From positions 1 to 63,591 of the forward strand of contig JAKELU010000012.1 of the NCBI GenBank assembly GCA_022760735.1: a stretch of 63,591 bases of DNA, read 5' to 3'. The translations under genes were made by a program, and so were the position numbers. The notes under the pieces were generated by a model. The model ran no database searches. It was not told where the DNA came from and worked only from the letters and a program-made list of their open reading frames with translations. The DNA is from Firmicutes bacterium FC7 (lineage in GTDB: Bacteria; Bacillota; Clostridia; Tissierellales; Tissierellaceae). Shown piece by piece: positions 28,726 through 36,986 of this stretch (the stretch's first letter is position 1; every line of letters starts with the position of its first letter).

Positions 28726-29997
28726 TTGAAAAAGGTCATTTATCTATTAATAATTTCAATTATCTTAGGTACCTATACAACTGCTTTTGCTGATAATTTA
28801 CCATTAGAAGGCGAAGCTGCAATTCTTATGGACTTCGATACCAAAGAAATACTATACGAAAAAAATATGAATGAGAGACTTTATCCAGCTAGCACGACTA
28901 AAATTATGACAGCAATACTAGCTCTAGAGTTGGGTAACCTTAATGATATTGTAACTGTAGACCAAGAGGTCGTGAACTTGACAGAAGGAAGTCACATTGC
29001 CTTGGAACCTGGCGAAAAAATGACTTTAGAACAAATGATAAATGCACTTATGGTTGCATCTGCCAATGATGCTGCATTCGCCATAGCTAAGCATATTTCA
29101 GGATCTATTGATGAGTTTGCAAAATTAATGAACGATAAAGCTAAAGAATTAGGTGCTACAAATACTAACTTTGTCAACCCAAATGGATTACATGAAGATA
29201 ATCATTACACAACTGCATATGATCTTGCATTAATAGCTCAATATGCAATGAAGAATCAAACTTTTAGAAATATTGTTGACACTGTTACATATACTATAGA
29301 GCCAACAAATGAAAAAGAAGATACAAGATACTTGAAAAATACTAATAAACTTTTATTTAGCAGCGATAAGATTTATGTAGATGGAAAATATATTCCAATT
29401 AAATATGAAGGTGCCTCTGGTATTAAGACTGGAACAACTAGTCACGCGCAATACTGTTTAGTTTCATATGCAAATAGAGATAATCAAAAACTTATTGCCG
29501 TAGTTTTAAAATCCAGTGCAAATGGAGTTTATAGTGATACTCACAACCTTTTAAACTATGGATTTAATAAATTCGATAATATAACTATAGGATTTAAGAA
29601 TGAGTTCATTGAAAATATTAAGGTTGAGGATGGAATTCAGCCTTATGTAGCAGGAATTCTAGGTAATGATTTCATATACCCACTTTCAGAAGAAAATATA
29701 GGACGAGTTGATATGAAAGTAAATCTGAGAAGCAGTTTAATTGCACCAATTAATAAAGGAGAGATCCTTGGTTTTGCAGAATTCTATCTAGATGGTAGAC
29801 CTCTTGGAAAGGTTGATATAGTTTCTACAATGGACGTAGAGCTAGACCCCATGACTAAGACATCCTACAAAATCTTAAGTAAATGGTATTTATTTGTATT
29901 TGTCTTTATTATACTTATAAGAGTTGTAGTTTTACAAAAACGTAGAAAAAGAAAATCAAGAAGAAGATCTTATCGTGTTCCATATGAAATAAAATAA
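28726..29997 (+). CDS. D-alanyl-D-alanine carboxypeptidase, S11 family (DacF-like)
   Basis: A 423-residue penicillin-binding protein that trims stem peptides of peptidoglycan. A signal peptide ends near residue 22 (TTAFA). The active-site set is ASTTK (Ser near 56), SAN (near 111) and KTGTTSHA (near 235). A PBP5-like C-terminal beta domain follows, then a membrane helix (about 385-403) and a very basic tail (KRRKRKSRRRSYR). The start is TTG at 28726 with AAGGTGGTG upstream. Its own promoter lies upstream and it is divergent from comEA. Confidence 0.93.
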   Translation: MKKVIYLLIISIILGTYTTAFADNLPLEGEAAILMDFDTKEILYEKNMNERLYPASTTKIMTAILALELGNLNDIVTVDQEVVNLTEGSHIALEPGEKMTLEQMINALMVASANDAAFAIAKHISGSIDEFAKLMNDKAKELGATNTNFVNPNGLHEDNHYTTAYDLALIAQYAMKNQTFRNIVDTVTYTIEPTNEKEDTRYLKNTNKLLFSSDKIYVDGKYIPIKYEGASGIKTGTTSHAQYCLVSYANRDNQKLIAVVLKSSANGVYSDTHNLLNYGFNKFDNITIGFKNEFIENIKVEDGIQPYVAGILGNDFIYPLSEENIGRVDMKVNLRSSLIAPINKGEILGFAEFYLDGRPLGKVDIVSTMDVELDPMTKTSYKILSKWYLFVFVFIILIRVVVLQKRRKRKSRRRSYRVPYEIK

Positions 29998-30019
29998 CCT
30001 GGTTTTTCCAGGTTATTTT
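29991..30019. terminator. Bidirectional terminator, dacF-like gene / ridA
   Basis: A 12-bp stem (AAAATAACCTGG / CCAGGTTATTTT) with a T5 loop, at the convergent ends of the two genes. The A/T arms supply a T tail in both directions. Confidence 0.85.
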
Positions 30020-30027
30020 ATTTATAT

Positions 30028-30405
30028 TTATTTAATAGCTATAGCTTCTATTTCAATTACTCCATCTTTTGGAAGTCTTGCAACTTCAACGCAACTTCTA
30101 GCTGGTTTGTGGTTTGAGAAGTATTCAGCATAAACCTCATTTACTTTTCCGAAATCATTCATATTTGCTATAAATATAGTTACCTTTACAACGTCTTCAA
30201 GTGTTGCTCCCGCCTCTGCAAGAATTGCTTTTACGTTCTCTAAACTCTGTCTTGTTGCCTCAGTAATATCTGTTATTAATTCTCCTGTAGTTGGATTTAT
30301 TGGCAGCTGGCCTGATGTAAATATGATATTGTCTGCCTTAACCCCTTGTGAATATGGACCTATGGCTGCAGGTGCTTTTTCTGTGGAAATTAGATTTAAG
30401 TTCAT
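30028..30405 (-). CDS. ridA: RidA family 2-iminobutanoate/2-iminopropanoate deaminase
   Basis: A 125-residue RidA/YjgF/TdcF protein. It begins [18 protein letters not shown], and the catalytic arginine lies in [21 protein letters not shown] near residue 104. RidA hydrolyses reactive enamine and imine intermediates from PLP enzymes, protecting other PLP enzymes. The length is normal. It follows rsfS by 2 bases on the same strand. Confidence 0.93.
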   Translation of the reverse strand: MNLNLISTEKAPAAIGPYSQGVKADNIIFTSGQLPINPTTGELITDITEATRQSLENVKAILAEAGATLEDVVKVTIFIANMNDFGKVNEVYAEYFSNHKPARSCVEVARLPKDGVIEIEAIAIK

Positions 30406-30407
30406 TA

Positions 30408-30758
30408 TTATTCCTCCTCAATATTAGTTTTTTCATAATGGGACCATAATCTTTCAAGATTATAGAATTCCCTTTCATCCTTATGGAATATATGCACTAT
30501 TATATCATCATAATCCAATAAAATCCATCTAGCACTTTCATATCCTTCTTTTTTAACCTTATCAAACCCCGCTAAAAACATCTTTTCTTCAACTTCATCT
30601 GCAATCGCTGTTACTTGTGTAGATGAATTACCACTTACTATAATGAAGTAATCAGCAATAGTAGTGGATTTTGAAATATCCAATATCCTTAAATCTATTC
30701 CTTTCTTCTCTTCAATTGCATTTTTGATAATGGATATTTTGCTTTCAATATCACCCAT
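30408..30758 (-). CDS. rsfS: Ribosomal silencing factor RsfS
   Basis: A 116-residue Iojap/RsfS protein that binds L14 of the 50S subunit and blocks subunit joining under nutrient stress. Family motifs are [18 protein letters not shown] near residue 28 and [16 protein letters not shown] near 80. The start at ATG 30758 is my choice; a TTG 12 bases upstream is closer to GGGAG but badly spaced. The order nadD-yqeK-rsfS matches B. subtilis nadD-yqeK-yqeL. Confidence 0.95.
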   Translation of the reverse strand: MGDIESKISIIKNAIEEKKGIDLRILDISKSTTIADYFIIVSGNSSTQVTAIADEVEEKMFLAGFDKVKKEGYESARWILLDYDDIIVHIFHKDEREFYNLERLWSHYEKTNIEEE

Positions 30759-30806
30759 TAAATTAATCAACTCCCTGTCTAATTTCTATATTATTAAAAA
30801 ATAAGC

Positions 30807-31370
30807 TTACTTATCCAAAAGAATCATATAATTTCTAGCTCTTATAGTATCCAAATGAATTAATTTCCCTTGCTCTACCAAAAATTTTATGGTATTATCC
30901 ATTGCCATTTTAACGGATCTATCAAGGTTTTTAAAAGCTAATTCTCTAGTCTCTTCCACACCAGGAAAGCTTCTTCCAGGTTCTATATAATCAGATATAT
31001 AAATTATCTTATCAAGTGTAGTCATTTTTATGCGGCCAGTAGTATGAAAATGGATTGCGTCAAGAATCTCTTCATCTAATATATCATATTCATATTTCGC
31101 AACCTTTGCACCTAAAGGTCCATGAATTAATTGTGTATTTTCTAACATGACATTATCTAGTATTATACCAAAGTCGTTAGCCCTTTTCAATAAATACGAC
31201 TCATCAGAGTATTTTGCACAATCATGCAACAAACCTGCAATTTTAGCTTTTTCAATATCACAATTATATATCTCTGCCAAACTTATCGCAGTTTCCATTA
31301 CCCCTAAGGAGTGCTTAACTCTTTTTTCTCCAATACTATTTGTAAGTTTCATGATAATTGTGTCTATCAT
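30807..31370 (-). CDS. yqeK: HD-domain hydrolase YqeK (symmetrical Ap4A hydrolase)
   Basis: A 187-residue HD-domain protein. The metal-binding HD motif is AGLLHDCAKYS (near residue 48), followed by IHGPLGAKVAKYEY and IHFHTTGR. YqeK proteins split diadenosine tetraphosphate into two ADP, linked to stress and NAD/RNA metabolism. The ATG follows the nadD stop directly (TAAATG) and GGAGG lies upstream within nadD, so the two are coupled. Confidence 0.94.
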   Translation of the reverse strand: MIDTIIMKLTNSIGEKRVKHSLGVMETAISLAEIYNCDIEKAKIAGLLHDCAKYSDESYLLKRANDFGIILDNVMLENTQLIHGPLGAKVAKYEYDILDEEILDAIHFHTTGRIKMTTLDKIIYISDYIEPGRSFPGVEETRELAFKNLDRSVKMAMDNTIKFLVEQGKLIHLDTIRARNYMILLDK

Positions 31371-31979
31371 TTAATCCTCCATAATGTAAAGCTTATGTGT
31401 TTTTATGTATTCTTCAACATCTTTTGGAACTAAATATTTTATTGACTTGTTATTTTTAATGTTATCTCTAATCATCGTTGACGAAATTTCTATTTGAGGA
31501 CCTGAAATATAAAATATACTTGAGTTGTATTCTCTTCTATATTCTTCTATCTTCTTATTGATTAACTCATCTGATAATTTGTCTCTACCTATAACTATAA
31601 AACTTATCTTCTTAAATATATTTTTAATATCTTTCCAATTTATAAGATCTATTAAAGTATCACTTCCGATAATAAAGTAAAGCTCATTATTGAAATTTTC
31701 TTTTAATAATATGTCAATAGTTTCCGTCGAATAACTCTTACCCTTCCTATTAATTTCAATAGGGGATATTTCAAAGTAAGAATTTGATTTAATGGCCATC
31801 TCTGTCATATTGTATCTGTCATTAGATTGAGCCAAATCCTTCTCATTCTTATGTGGTGGATCTCCTGTAGGTATGAAAATAACTTTATCTAGAGGAAAAT
31901 TACACCTAATATATTCACTTATGATTAGATGCCCTAAATGAATAGGATTAAAAGTTCCGCCCATTATACCTATTTTCAT
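31371..31979 (-). CDS. nadD: Nicotinate-nucleotide adenylyltransferase
   Basis: A 202-residue NadD that adenylates nicotinate mononucleotide in NAD synthesis. The nucleotidyltransferase motif GGTFNPIHLGHLI is at residues 8-20 and the ISSTMIR motif is near 168. AGGAGG precedes the ATG. It lies between yhbY and yqeK, the standard Firmicute arrangement. Confidence 0.97.
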   Translation of the reverse strand: MKIGIMGGTFNPIHLGHLIISEYIRCNFPLDKVIFIPTGDPPHKNEKDLAQSNDRYNMTEMAIKSNSYFEISPIEINRKGKSYSTETIDILLKENFNNELYFIIGSDTLIDLINWKDIKNIFKKISFIVIGRDKLSDELINKKIEEYRREYNSSIFYISGPQIEISSTMIRDNIKNNKSIKYLVPKDVEEYIKTHKLYIMED

Positions 31980-32000
31980 ATTTTAGCCTCCTAAATTTAA

Positions 32001-32025
32001 ACATCAGAACAAATTGTTCTGATGT
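32001..32025 (-). repeat. Inverted repeat between yhbY and nadD
   Basis: ACATCAGAACAA, one base, TTGTTCTGATGT: a 12-bp arm palindrome. On the minus strand it is followed by TTTAAATTT, so it may act as a leaky terminator or an mRNA processing site before nadD. Confidence 0.6.
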
Positions 32026-32031
32026 CATATA

Positions 32032-32325
32032 TCACTTAGGTAATTCTATTTTTTTGTTCTCTATAGATTCCCGATATAACACAAATTTTCTACCAATACT
32101 TTGAACAAACTCTGCATTAAGTTCCTCAGCTAACTGACTTGCTACTTCTGTAGGATCTAGCATACAATTCTTTAGTACATTTACCTTAACTAGTTCTCTA
32201 GCTTCTAATGCATCGTCAATTTGCTTAATAAAATTCTCTGTTAATCCGTTTTTTCCTAGTTGAAAAATCGGATCTATATTATTAGCTAAACTTTTAAGAT
32301 AGCTTCTTTGTTTACCTGATATCAA
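32032..32325 (-). CDS. yhbY: YhbY family CRM-domain RNA-binding protein
   Basis: A 97-residue protein with a single CRM domain: SGKQRSYLKSLAN, LGKNGLTENFI and the tail VQSIGRKFVLYR. YhbY associates with pre-50S particles and helps ribosome assembly. The start is taken as TTG 32325, 8 bases after AAGGAG, because family members begin M-x-GKQR; the longer in-frame GTG at 32334 lies within the ribosome binding region. It precedes nadD, as in B. subtilis yqeI-nadD. Confidence 0.93.
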   Translation of the reverse strand: MISGKQRSYLKSLANNIDPIFQLGKNGLTENFIKQIDDALEARELVKVNVLKNCMLDPTEVASQLAEELNAEFVQSIGRKFVLYRESIENKKIELPK

Positions 32326-32341
32326 TATATTCACTCCTTAT

Positions 32342-32524
32342 TTATATTTCTACTTCTTTTTTAATTTGTCTTCTATGACTTTCATAATTTGATGAACCTT
32401 TCTTCCAACCACTCCTGGTTTTTACTATTGGTTTTTGGTTTTGATTAATTACTACTTCATTTTTGGCTAAACAGAAATAAGTTGATTGTTCTTCCTTGCA
32501 ATTTCCACAGCTTAAGCAGTCCAT
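32342..32524 (-). CDS. Small Cys-rich protein, unknown function
   Basis: A 60-residue protein starting MDCLSCGNCKEEQSTYFCLA. Four cysteines in the first 18 residues (C3, C6, C9, C18) suggest a small zinc or iron-sulfur knuckle. The rest is basic and polar (SGWKKGSSNYESHRRQIKKE). It lies between obgE and yhbY on the same strand with short gaps, so it is likely cotranscribed with ribosome-assembly genes. A GGGGG-type site lies somewhat far (about 13 bases) upstream. I do not recognise the family. Confidence 0.65.
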   Translation of the reverse strand: MDCLSCGNCKEEQSTYFCLAKNEVVINQNQKPIVKTRSGWKKGSSNYESHRRQIKKEVEI

Positions 32525-32543
32525 TTTACTTCATTTACCCCCA

Positions 32544-33815
32544 TTAATCAAAGAATTCAAATTCATGGTCACAAATAAATACTGAATCTCCTTCTTTTAT
32601 TCCCAGTTTTTCAAGTTTTTCTACTACGCCTTTTTTTCTAAGGGTATCCTGGAAATATCTTAAAGAGTCAATATCATCAAAATATGTTGAATATAATAGT
32701 CTTTCTATGAAAGATCCTTCTACAATGTACTTACCACCCTCATATTTGACTATTATTGTATCTTCATCTGGTTTTTCTGGTTCAACAAATTCTTCATCAA
32801 ATGTCTCATAAGGAGTATCTGCATTTTCAACAATATCCCATATTGCATACTTTAGTTCATCTATGCCTTTTTTTGTAGCTGCTGAAATTGGATAAATCTT
32901 ATATCCTTTAGGTTCAAATTCTTCTTTTAAAGCCTTTAATCCTTCTTCTGAACCAGGTAAATCAATTTTATTAGCAACAATAATCTGAGGCTTTTCACTT
33001 AGTTTTTGGTTATATTGACTTAACTCTTCATTAATTTTATAAAAGTCTTCTACAGGGTCTCTTCCTTCACTTCCAGCTGCATCTATTACATGTACTAGCA
33101 CTCTAGTCCGTTCTATATGTTTTAAGAAATCGTGACCTAGTCCAGCTCCTTGTGAAGCTCCTTCAATAAGACCAGGAATATCAGCTATTACAAAACTTTT
33201 TCCCTCATCTACTCTTACAACACCTAAATTAGGTTTTAAGGTTGTAAAGTGATAATTTGCAATTTTGGGTTTTGCTGCTGATACTATTGATAAAAGGGTT
33301 GATTTCCCAACGTTAGGAAAACCTATTAGTCCAACATCAGCTAATAGTTTTAGTTCAAGGATAATATCTCTTTCCTGCCCCTTTGTACCTGCTTCTGCAA
33401 ACCCAGGTGCTTGTCTAGTAGCAGTAGCAAATTTAGCATTTCCTCTACCACCTTTTCCACCTTTTGCAATTACATATGTTTGATTCTTTTCTTTTAAGTC
33501 TACAATTACTTTTCCAGTAGCTTCATCTTTCACGAGGGTGCCAACAGGAACCTTTAAAATAATGTCTTGACCTTTTTTACCATATTGTAATTTTGTTCTC
33601 CCGTTTTCTCCATTTTCACCTTTATATACTCTTTTATAGCGGAAATCCATAAGGGTTCTAATCCCTTCGTCGGCCATAAGAATTATAGAACCACCATCTC
33701 CTCCATCTCCGCCATAAGGACCGCCTGAAGGTTCATATTTTTCCCTTCTCCAGGCAACAGCACCGTCTCCACCTTTACCTGCTTTAACATGTATCTTTGC
33801 AACATCTATAAACAT
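32544..33815 (-). CDS. obgE: GTPase ObgE/CgtA
   Basis: A 423-residue essential GTPase in 50S assembly and stress signalling. The Gly-rich Obg fold (1-158; GGDGAVAWRREKYEPSGGP) is followed by the G domain with GFPNVGKSTLLS, DIPGLIEGAS and NKIDLPGS, and a C-terminal OCT domain (about 345-423). ATG 33815 is chosen by spacing from AAGGA. It has its own promoter and follows the rplU-prp-rpmA unit. Confidence 0.98.
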   Translation of the reverse strand: MFIDVAKIHVKAGKGGDGAVAWRREKYEPSGGPYGGDGGDGGSIILMADEGIRTLMDFRYKRVYKGENGENGRTKLQYGKKGQDIILKVPVGTLVKDEATGKVIVDLKEKNQTYVIAKGGKGGRGNAKFATATRQAPGFAEAGTKGQERDIILELKLLADVGLIGFPNVGKSTLLSIVSAAKPKIANYHFTTLKPNLGVVRVDEGKSFVIADIPGLIEGASQGAGLGHDFLKHIERTRVLVHVIDAAGSEGRDPVEDFYKINEELSQYNQKLSEKPQIIVANKIDLPGSEEGLKALKEEFEPKGYKIYPISAATKKGIDELKYAIWDIVENADTPYETFDEEFVEPEKPDEDTIIVKYEGGKYIVEGSFIERLLYSTYFDDIDSLRYFQDTLRKKGVVEKLEKLGIKEGDSVFICDHEFEFFD

Positions 33816-33868
33816 ATTCATCATCCTTAATATTAATAAAATCCCTATAATTAAAACACTCTAATTTC

Positions 33869-33896
33869 ATTATAACCCCAAAGTTCATGGTGTCAA
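33869..33896 (-). promoter_or_regulatory. Promoter for obgE operon
   Basis: On the minus strand a consensus TTGACA (33891-33896 complement) and consensus TATAAT (33869-33874 complement) with a 16-base spacer, downstream of the rpmA terminator. Confidence 0.75.
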
Positions 33897-33935
33897 TTAG
33901 TTTGTGTCAGATTCAATTATTTTAAACTATAAAGC

Positions 33936-33965
33936 AAAAAATAAAAGCTTACCAGATGGTAAGCT
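33936..33965 (-). terminator. Terminator of rplU-prp-rpmA
   Basis: A 9-bp stem (AGCTTACCA / TGGTAAGCT) with a 2-base centre is followed on the minus strand by TTTTATTTTTTG. It starts 6 bases after the rpmA stop. Confidence 0.9.
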
Positions 33966-33971
33966 ATATTT

Positions 33972-34262
33972 TTACGCTAATTCTTCTACAGGATAAACAC
34001 TTACTTGTTTCTTATCTCTGCCTTTTCTTTCAAATTTAACAACACCATCAATAGTGGCAAATAAAGTGTCATCTCCGCCTTTACCTACATTTACACCAGG
34101 GTGTATTTTAGTACCTCTTTGTCTTACTAAAATATTACCTGCTAAAACAAATTGGCCATCGCCTTTTTTTGTTCCTAATCTTTTAGCTTCACTATCTCTA
34201 CCGTTTCTTGAACTACCTACTCCTTTTTTGGAAGCAAATAGCTGTAAGTTCAATTTAAGCAT
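33972..34262 (-). CDS. rpmA: 50S ribosomal protein L27 with cleavable N-terminus
   Basis: A 96-residue L27. The N-terminal extension [10 protein letters not shown] precedes [15 protein letters not shown], the mature start at the peptidyl transferase centre. In Firmicutes this extension is removed by the protease Prp after the F-A pair; the match here is clear. The ATG has GAGGAGGTG upstream, inside the end of prp, and the two genes overlap by 8 bases. Confidence 0.97.
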   Translation of the reverse strand: MLKLNLQLFASKKGVGSSRNGRDSEAKRLGTKKGDGQFVLAGNILVRQRGTKIHPGVNVGKGGDDTLFATIDGVVKFERKGRDKKQVSVYPVEELA

Positions 34263-34614
34263 TCATTACACCTCCTCTATATTCTAGAGTAACATTTTTA
34301 GGGTAAGTTTCTACCAACGACTTTATTCCAACTATAAAAGTCTTCATTACTATTTGAACATTCTTTATTCTAAAATCTTCAGGATTAATAAATATCTTTA
34401 CATCTAATAATCCAGTTTCATCATCAACTTTATATGATAATTCACTTTCATCAATGTTACATACATCTACTAAAGATCTTAAAGCAGTATGTCCTAATAT
34501 GGATACGGCAGCACATACTATATCTTCTCCATATGCTCCGAAATTTGCATGTCCTTTAATGGTATATCGATTTATAAAACCACAACCATCAAGACCAATC
34601 TTTACGTTAATCAT
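34255..34614 (-). CDS. prp: Ribosomal-processing cysteine protease Prp
   Basis: A 119-residue protein (YsxB family) that cleaves the N-terminal extension of L27. The catalytic histidine is in [19 protein letters not shown] and the catalytic cysteine is the C of DIVCAA in the same segment (about H22 and C34). It lies between rplU and rpmA, the standard order, 2 bases after the rplU stop and overlapping rpmA. The ribosome binding site is weak, suggesting coupling to rplU translation. Confidence 0.95.
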   Translation of the reverse strand: MINVKIGLDGCGFINRYTIKGHANFGAYGEDIVCAAVSILGHTALRSLVDVCNIDESELSYKVDDETGLLDVKIFINPEDFRIKNVQIVMKTFIVGIKSLVETYPKNVTLEYRGGVMNA

Positions 34615-34616
34615 AA

Positions 34617-34928
34617 TTAACCAACAATCTTTTCGATTTTAACCTTAGTAAATGGTTGACGATGACCTTTTTTCTTTCTTTCGTTCTTTTTAGCCTTATA
34701 TTTAAAAACAATAATCTTTTTAGCTTTACCTTGCTCTAAAACAGTACCTTCAACCTTAGCACCTTCAACATATGGTTTTCCAGCATTTAAGTTGCCATCG
34801 TTTGAAAGTAAAAGAACTTTGTCAAAACTAACAGTTTCACCTTCTGCGACATCTAGTTTTTCTACGAAAACTACATCTCCTTCTTGTACTCTGTATTGCT
34901 TTCCGCCTGTTTCTATTACTGCGTACAT
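34617..34928 (-). CDS. rplU: 50S ribosomal protein L21
   Basis: A 103-residue L21 ([20 protein letters not shown] at the start; [16 protein letters not shown] at the end) that binds 23S rRNA. AGAGGAGGTG precedes the ATG. It is first in rplU-prp-rpmA and carries a structured leader upstream. Confidence 0.98.
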   Translation of the reverse strand: MYAVIETGGKQYRVQEGDVVFVEKLDVAEGETVSFDKVLLLSNDGNLNAGKPYVEGAKVEGTVLEQGKAKKIIVFKYKAKKNERKKKGHRQPFTKVKIEKIVG

Positions 34929-35003
34929 AATCGCACCTCCTCTAACCTAGTCTCGCCAATGTTAGGTGACTATGCTTTAAACCCACATTGAGCGGCTCTA
35001 CAA
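34929..35003 (-). promoter_or_regulatory. Probable L21 ribosomal protein leader
   Basis: The roughly 75-base untranslated leader of rplU has complementary segments around CCTAACATTGG...CTAGGTTAG that can pair near the ribosome binding site. Firmicute rplU mRNAs are known to carry an L21 leader that gives autoregulation. I infer it here from position and pairing; a covariance-model match would be decisive. Confidence 0.5.
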
Positions 35004-35009
35004 TAAAAT

Positions 35010-35038
35010 AGTTTAACAAATTATATAGAAGTTGTCAA
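35010..35038 (-). promoter_or_regulatory. Promoter of rplU-prp-rpmA
   Basis: On the minus strand TTGACA (35033-35038 complement), 17 bases, TAAACT (35010-35015 complement), just beyond the end of the RNase gene. Confidence 0.65.
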
Positions 35039-35044
35039 TACTTA

Positions 35045-36271
35045 TTAAAGTCTAACTCTTCCTCTTCCATTGCATGTAGGGCATATAGTTGATGTTTTAG
35101 AATCTAAAGTCGGCCTTGTTTTTTTTCTAGTGATTTCAACAAGACATAGTTTAGTAACATCAACAATATGAGGTTTATTTCTATCTTTAATAAAAGACTC
35201 AGATAGTTTAGATAAAACTTTTGATATATGATCTGGTTCCTTCATATCAATAAAGTCTACAATTATAATGCCTCCTATATCTCTTAGCCTAATTTGTCGT
35301 GATATCTCCTCAGCTGCCTCTAGATTGGTTCTTAACACAGTATCACCTAATGAATATGCACCAATATATTTTCCAGTATTTACATCAATTGCAGTCAGAG
35401 CTTCTGTTTCATCAATAACTATATATCCCCCACTCTTTAGAGGCACAACTCTATCCAAAGCCTCTTTCATATCCATTTGAATTTTCATATCTCTATCTAC
35501 AGAGAACTCTAAATTAAGTTCAATTTTATCTTCTAAGTTATAAGAAAAAAAATCTTCAAGTAGCAATAGATTTTTATATATTTCTTTATTGTTTACTATT
35601 ATTTTAGTATCCTTATCATTAAACTTATCTCTAACAATTTGATATACTAAATCATGATCCTTGTATAATAGCTTTGGAGTCGGAAGAAAATTCCTTTCCC
35701 TTTCTATCTTTAGATATATGTCCATTAAAGATTTGTACTCATCTTGTAAAATATTTTCATCTATACCTTCAGACATTGTTCTAAAAATAATCCCCATATC
35801 TTTCTCTATTATTTTATATCCAATTTCTCTTAATCTATTTATCTCCTGATTATTTCGTATTTTTTTTGATACATTTACTTTGTTAGAATATGGTGTAAGT
35901 ACTAAATATCTACCCGGAAGACTAATATGTGTCGTAACCTTCGGTCCTTTGCTACCTAGTGGATCTTTAATAACTTGTACAATTATCTCTTCCCCACTTT
36001 TTATAACATCTTCTAGCTCATATTTTTCTTTTGTATATAGTTGATCCTTGTGTAATGCATCCTTAAGTTGTAGATAAGCATTCTTGCTTTCTCCAATATC
36101 TACAAAAGCAGCATCCATACCCCTTAGAACATTTATTACACGTGCTCTATATACATTTCCAACTAAGGATTCATTATTGATTTCTTCAGAATAAAATTCA
36201 ACAAGTCGGTTATCTTCAACTATCCCAACCTTAGTTTTATCTTCTTTAGAATCAATAAAAATATAATTCAT
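35045..36271 (-). CDS. rng: RNase E/G family ribonuclease, short form
   Basis: A 408-residue endoribonuclease of the RNase E/G family. The S1 domain (about 20-115) is followed by the RNase H-like and DNase I-like catalytic core. The two metal-binding aspartates lie in TAIDVNTGKYIG and GIIIVDFIDM. It ends with the zinc-link motif CPTCNGRGRVRL. It stops right after the zinc link, without the C-terminal small domain of E. coli RNase G (489 residues). The start ATG 36271 has GGGGGAA upstream. Confidence 0.9.
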   Translation of the reverse strand: MNYIFIDSKEDKTKVGIVEDNRLVEFYSEEINNESLVGNVYRARVINVLRGMDAAFVDIGESKNAYLQLKDALHKDQLYTKEKYELEDVIKSGEEIIVQVIKDPLGSKGPKVTTHISLPGRYLVLTPYSNKVNVSKKIRNNQEINRLREIGYKIIEKDMGIIFRTMSEGIDENILQDEYKSLMDIYLKIERERNFLPTPKLLYKDHDLVYQIVRDKFNDKDTKIIVNNKEIYKNLLLLEDFFSYNLEDKIELNLEFSVDRDMKIQMDMKEALDRVVPLKSGGYIVIDETEALTAIDVNTGKYIGAYSLGDTVLRTNLEAAEEISRQIRLRDIGGIIIVDFIDMKEPDHISKVLSKLSESFIKDRNKPHIVDVTKLCLVEITRKKTRPTLDSKTSTICPTCNGRGRVRL

Positions 36272-36284
36272 AGATATTCCCCCA

Positions 36285-36986
36285 TTAAAGTGGACTATAG
36301 ATATTACCGTTCTCTTCAGCATATAAGGCTAATCTCTTAATGAGTAACAGCTCCATGTCTACATAAAGATTCAAATCCCTATTTAACGCCTCCATAAATT
36401 GAACCGGCTTTAAATTTCCACTTTCCCCTATCCCTAACAAAACATTAATTATAGTATAATTGTTTTCGTCTAATCCTTTTAATACTACATTTCCTATAAG
36501 TGGTCTAATATTTACTTCCGTTTCGACCTTTTCTCTTTTCTTCTTTTTTAGCTTTGAAATAAATATCTTCTCATTAGAGAGCCATTTATTTATTTTTTCT
36601 TCTAATATGCTTAAATCATTAATCTGGTCATGTGTAAATTTTATTTCATAAAAAGCCCATTTTAGAATCGTAGATATGCTTGAAGACTTATCTAAAATCA
36701 CAGCATTAATTATTTGAATATCATCAGGTAAGGCTTTGTTCATTCTCTCTATAAAGTCTTCTATAGCTATATTTTCTAATAATTCTATATCCATATATTC
36801 TTCTTCGCTTTCAATTCCCAATGACAAAGGCACTGCTATAGAAAATTTAGGATGAGGATTAAATCCTTCAGAATATTTTATAGGTATTCGACAGCTATTA
36901 AAGGTCCTCTGAAACAACCTCATTAAATCTAAATGAGATATATATTTTAAATAATTTTTCTTGTTAAACTTTGCCCTGATTATCAA
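36285..36986 (-). CDS. TIGR03936/DUF2344 radical SAM-associated protein
   Basis: A 233-residue protein that begins RAKFNKKNYLKYISHLDLMR and contains YSEGFNPHPKFSIAVPLSLG, typical of the DUF2344 family. It has no radical-SAM cysteines of its own and always travels with the radical-SAM protein encoded just upstream. Function is unknown; rRNA or tRNA modification has been suggested by its gene neighbourhood. The start is TTG 36986, overlapping the TGA of the previous gene, with GAGGAG upstream. Confidence 0.88.
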   Translation of the reverse strand: MIIRAKFNKKNYLKYISHLDLMRLFQRTFNSCRIPIKYSEGFNPHPKFSIAVPLSLGIESEEEYMDIELLENIAIEDFIERMNKALPDDIQIINAVILDKSSSISTILKWAFYEIKFTHDQINDLSILEEKINKWLSNEKIFISKLKKKKREKVETEVNIRPLIGNVVLKGLDENNYTIINVLLGIGESGNLKPVQFMEALNRDLNLYVDMELLLIKRLALYAEENGNIYSPL

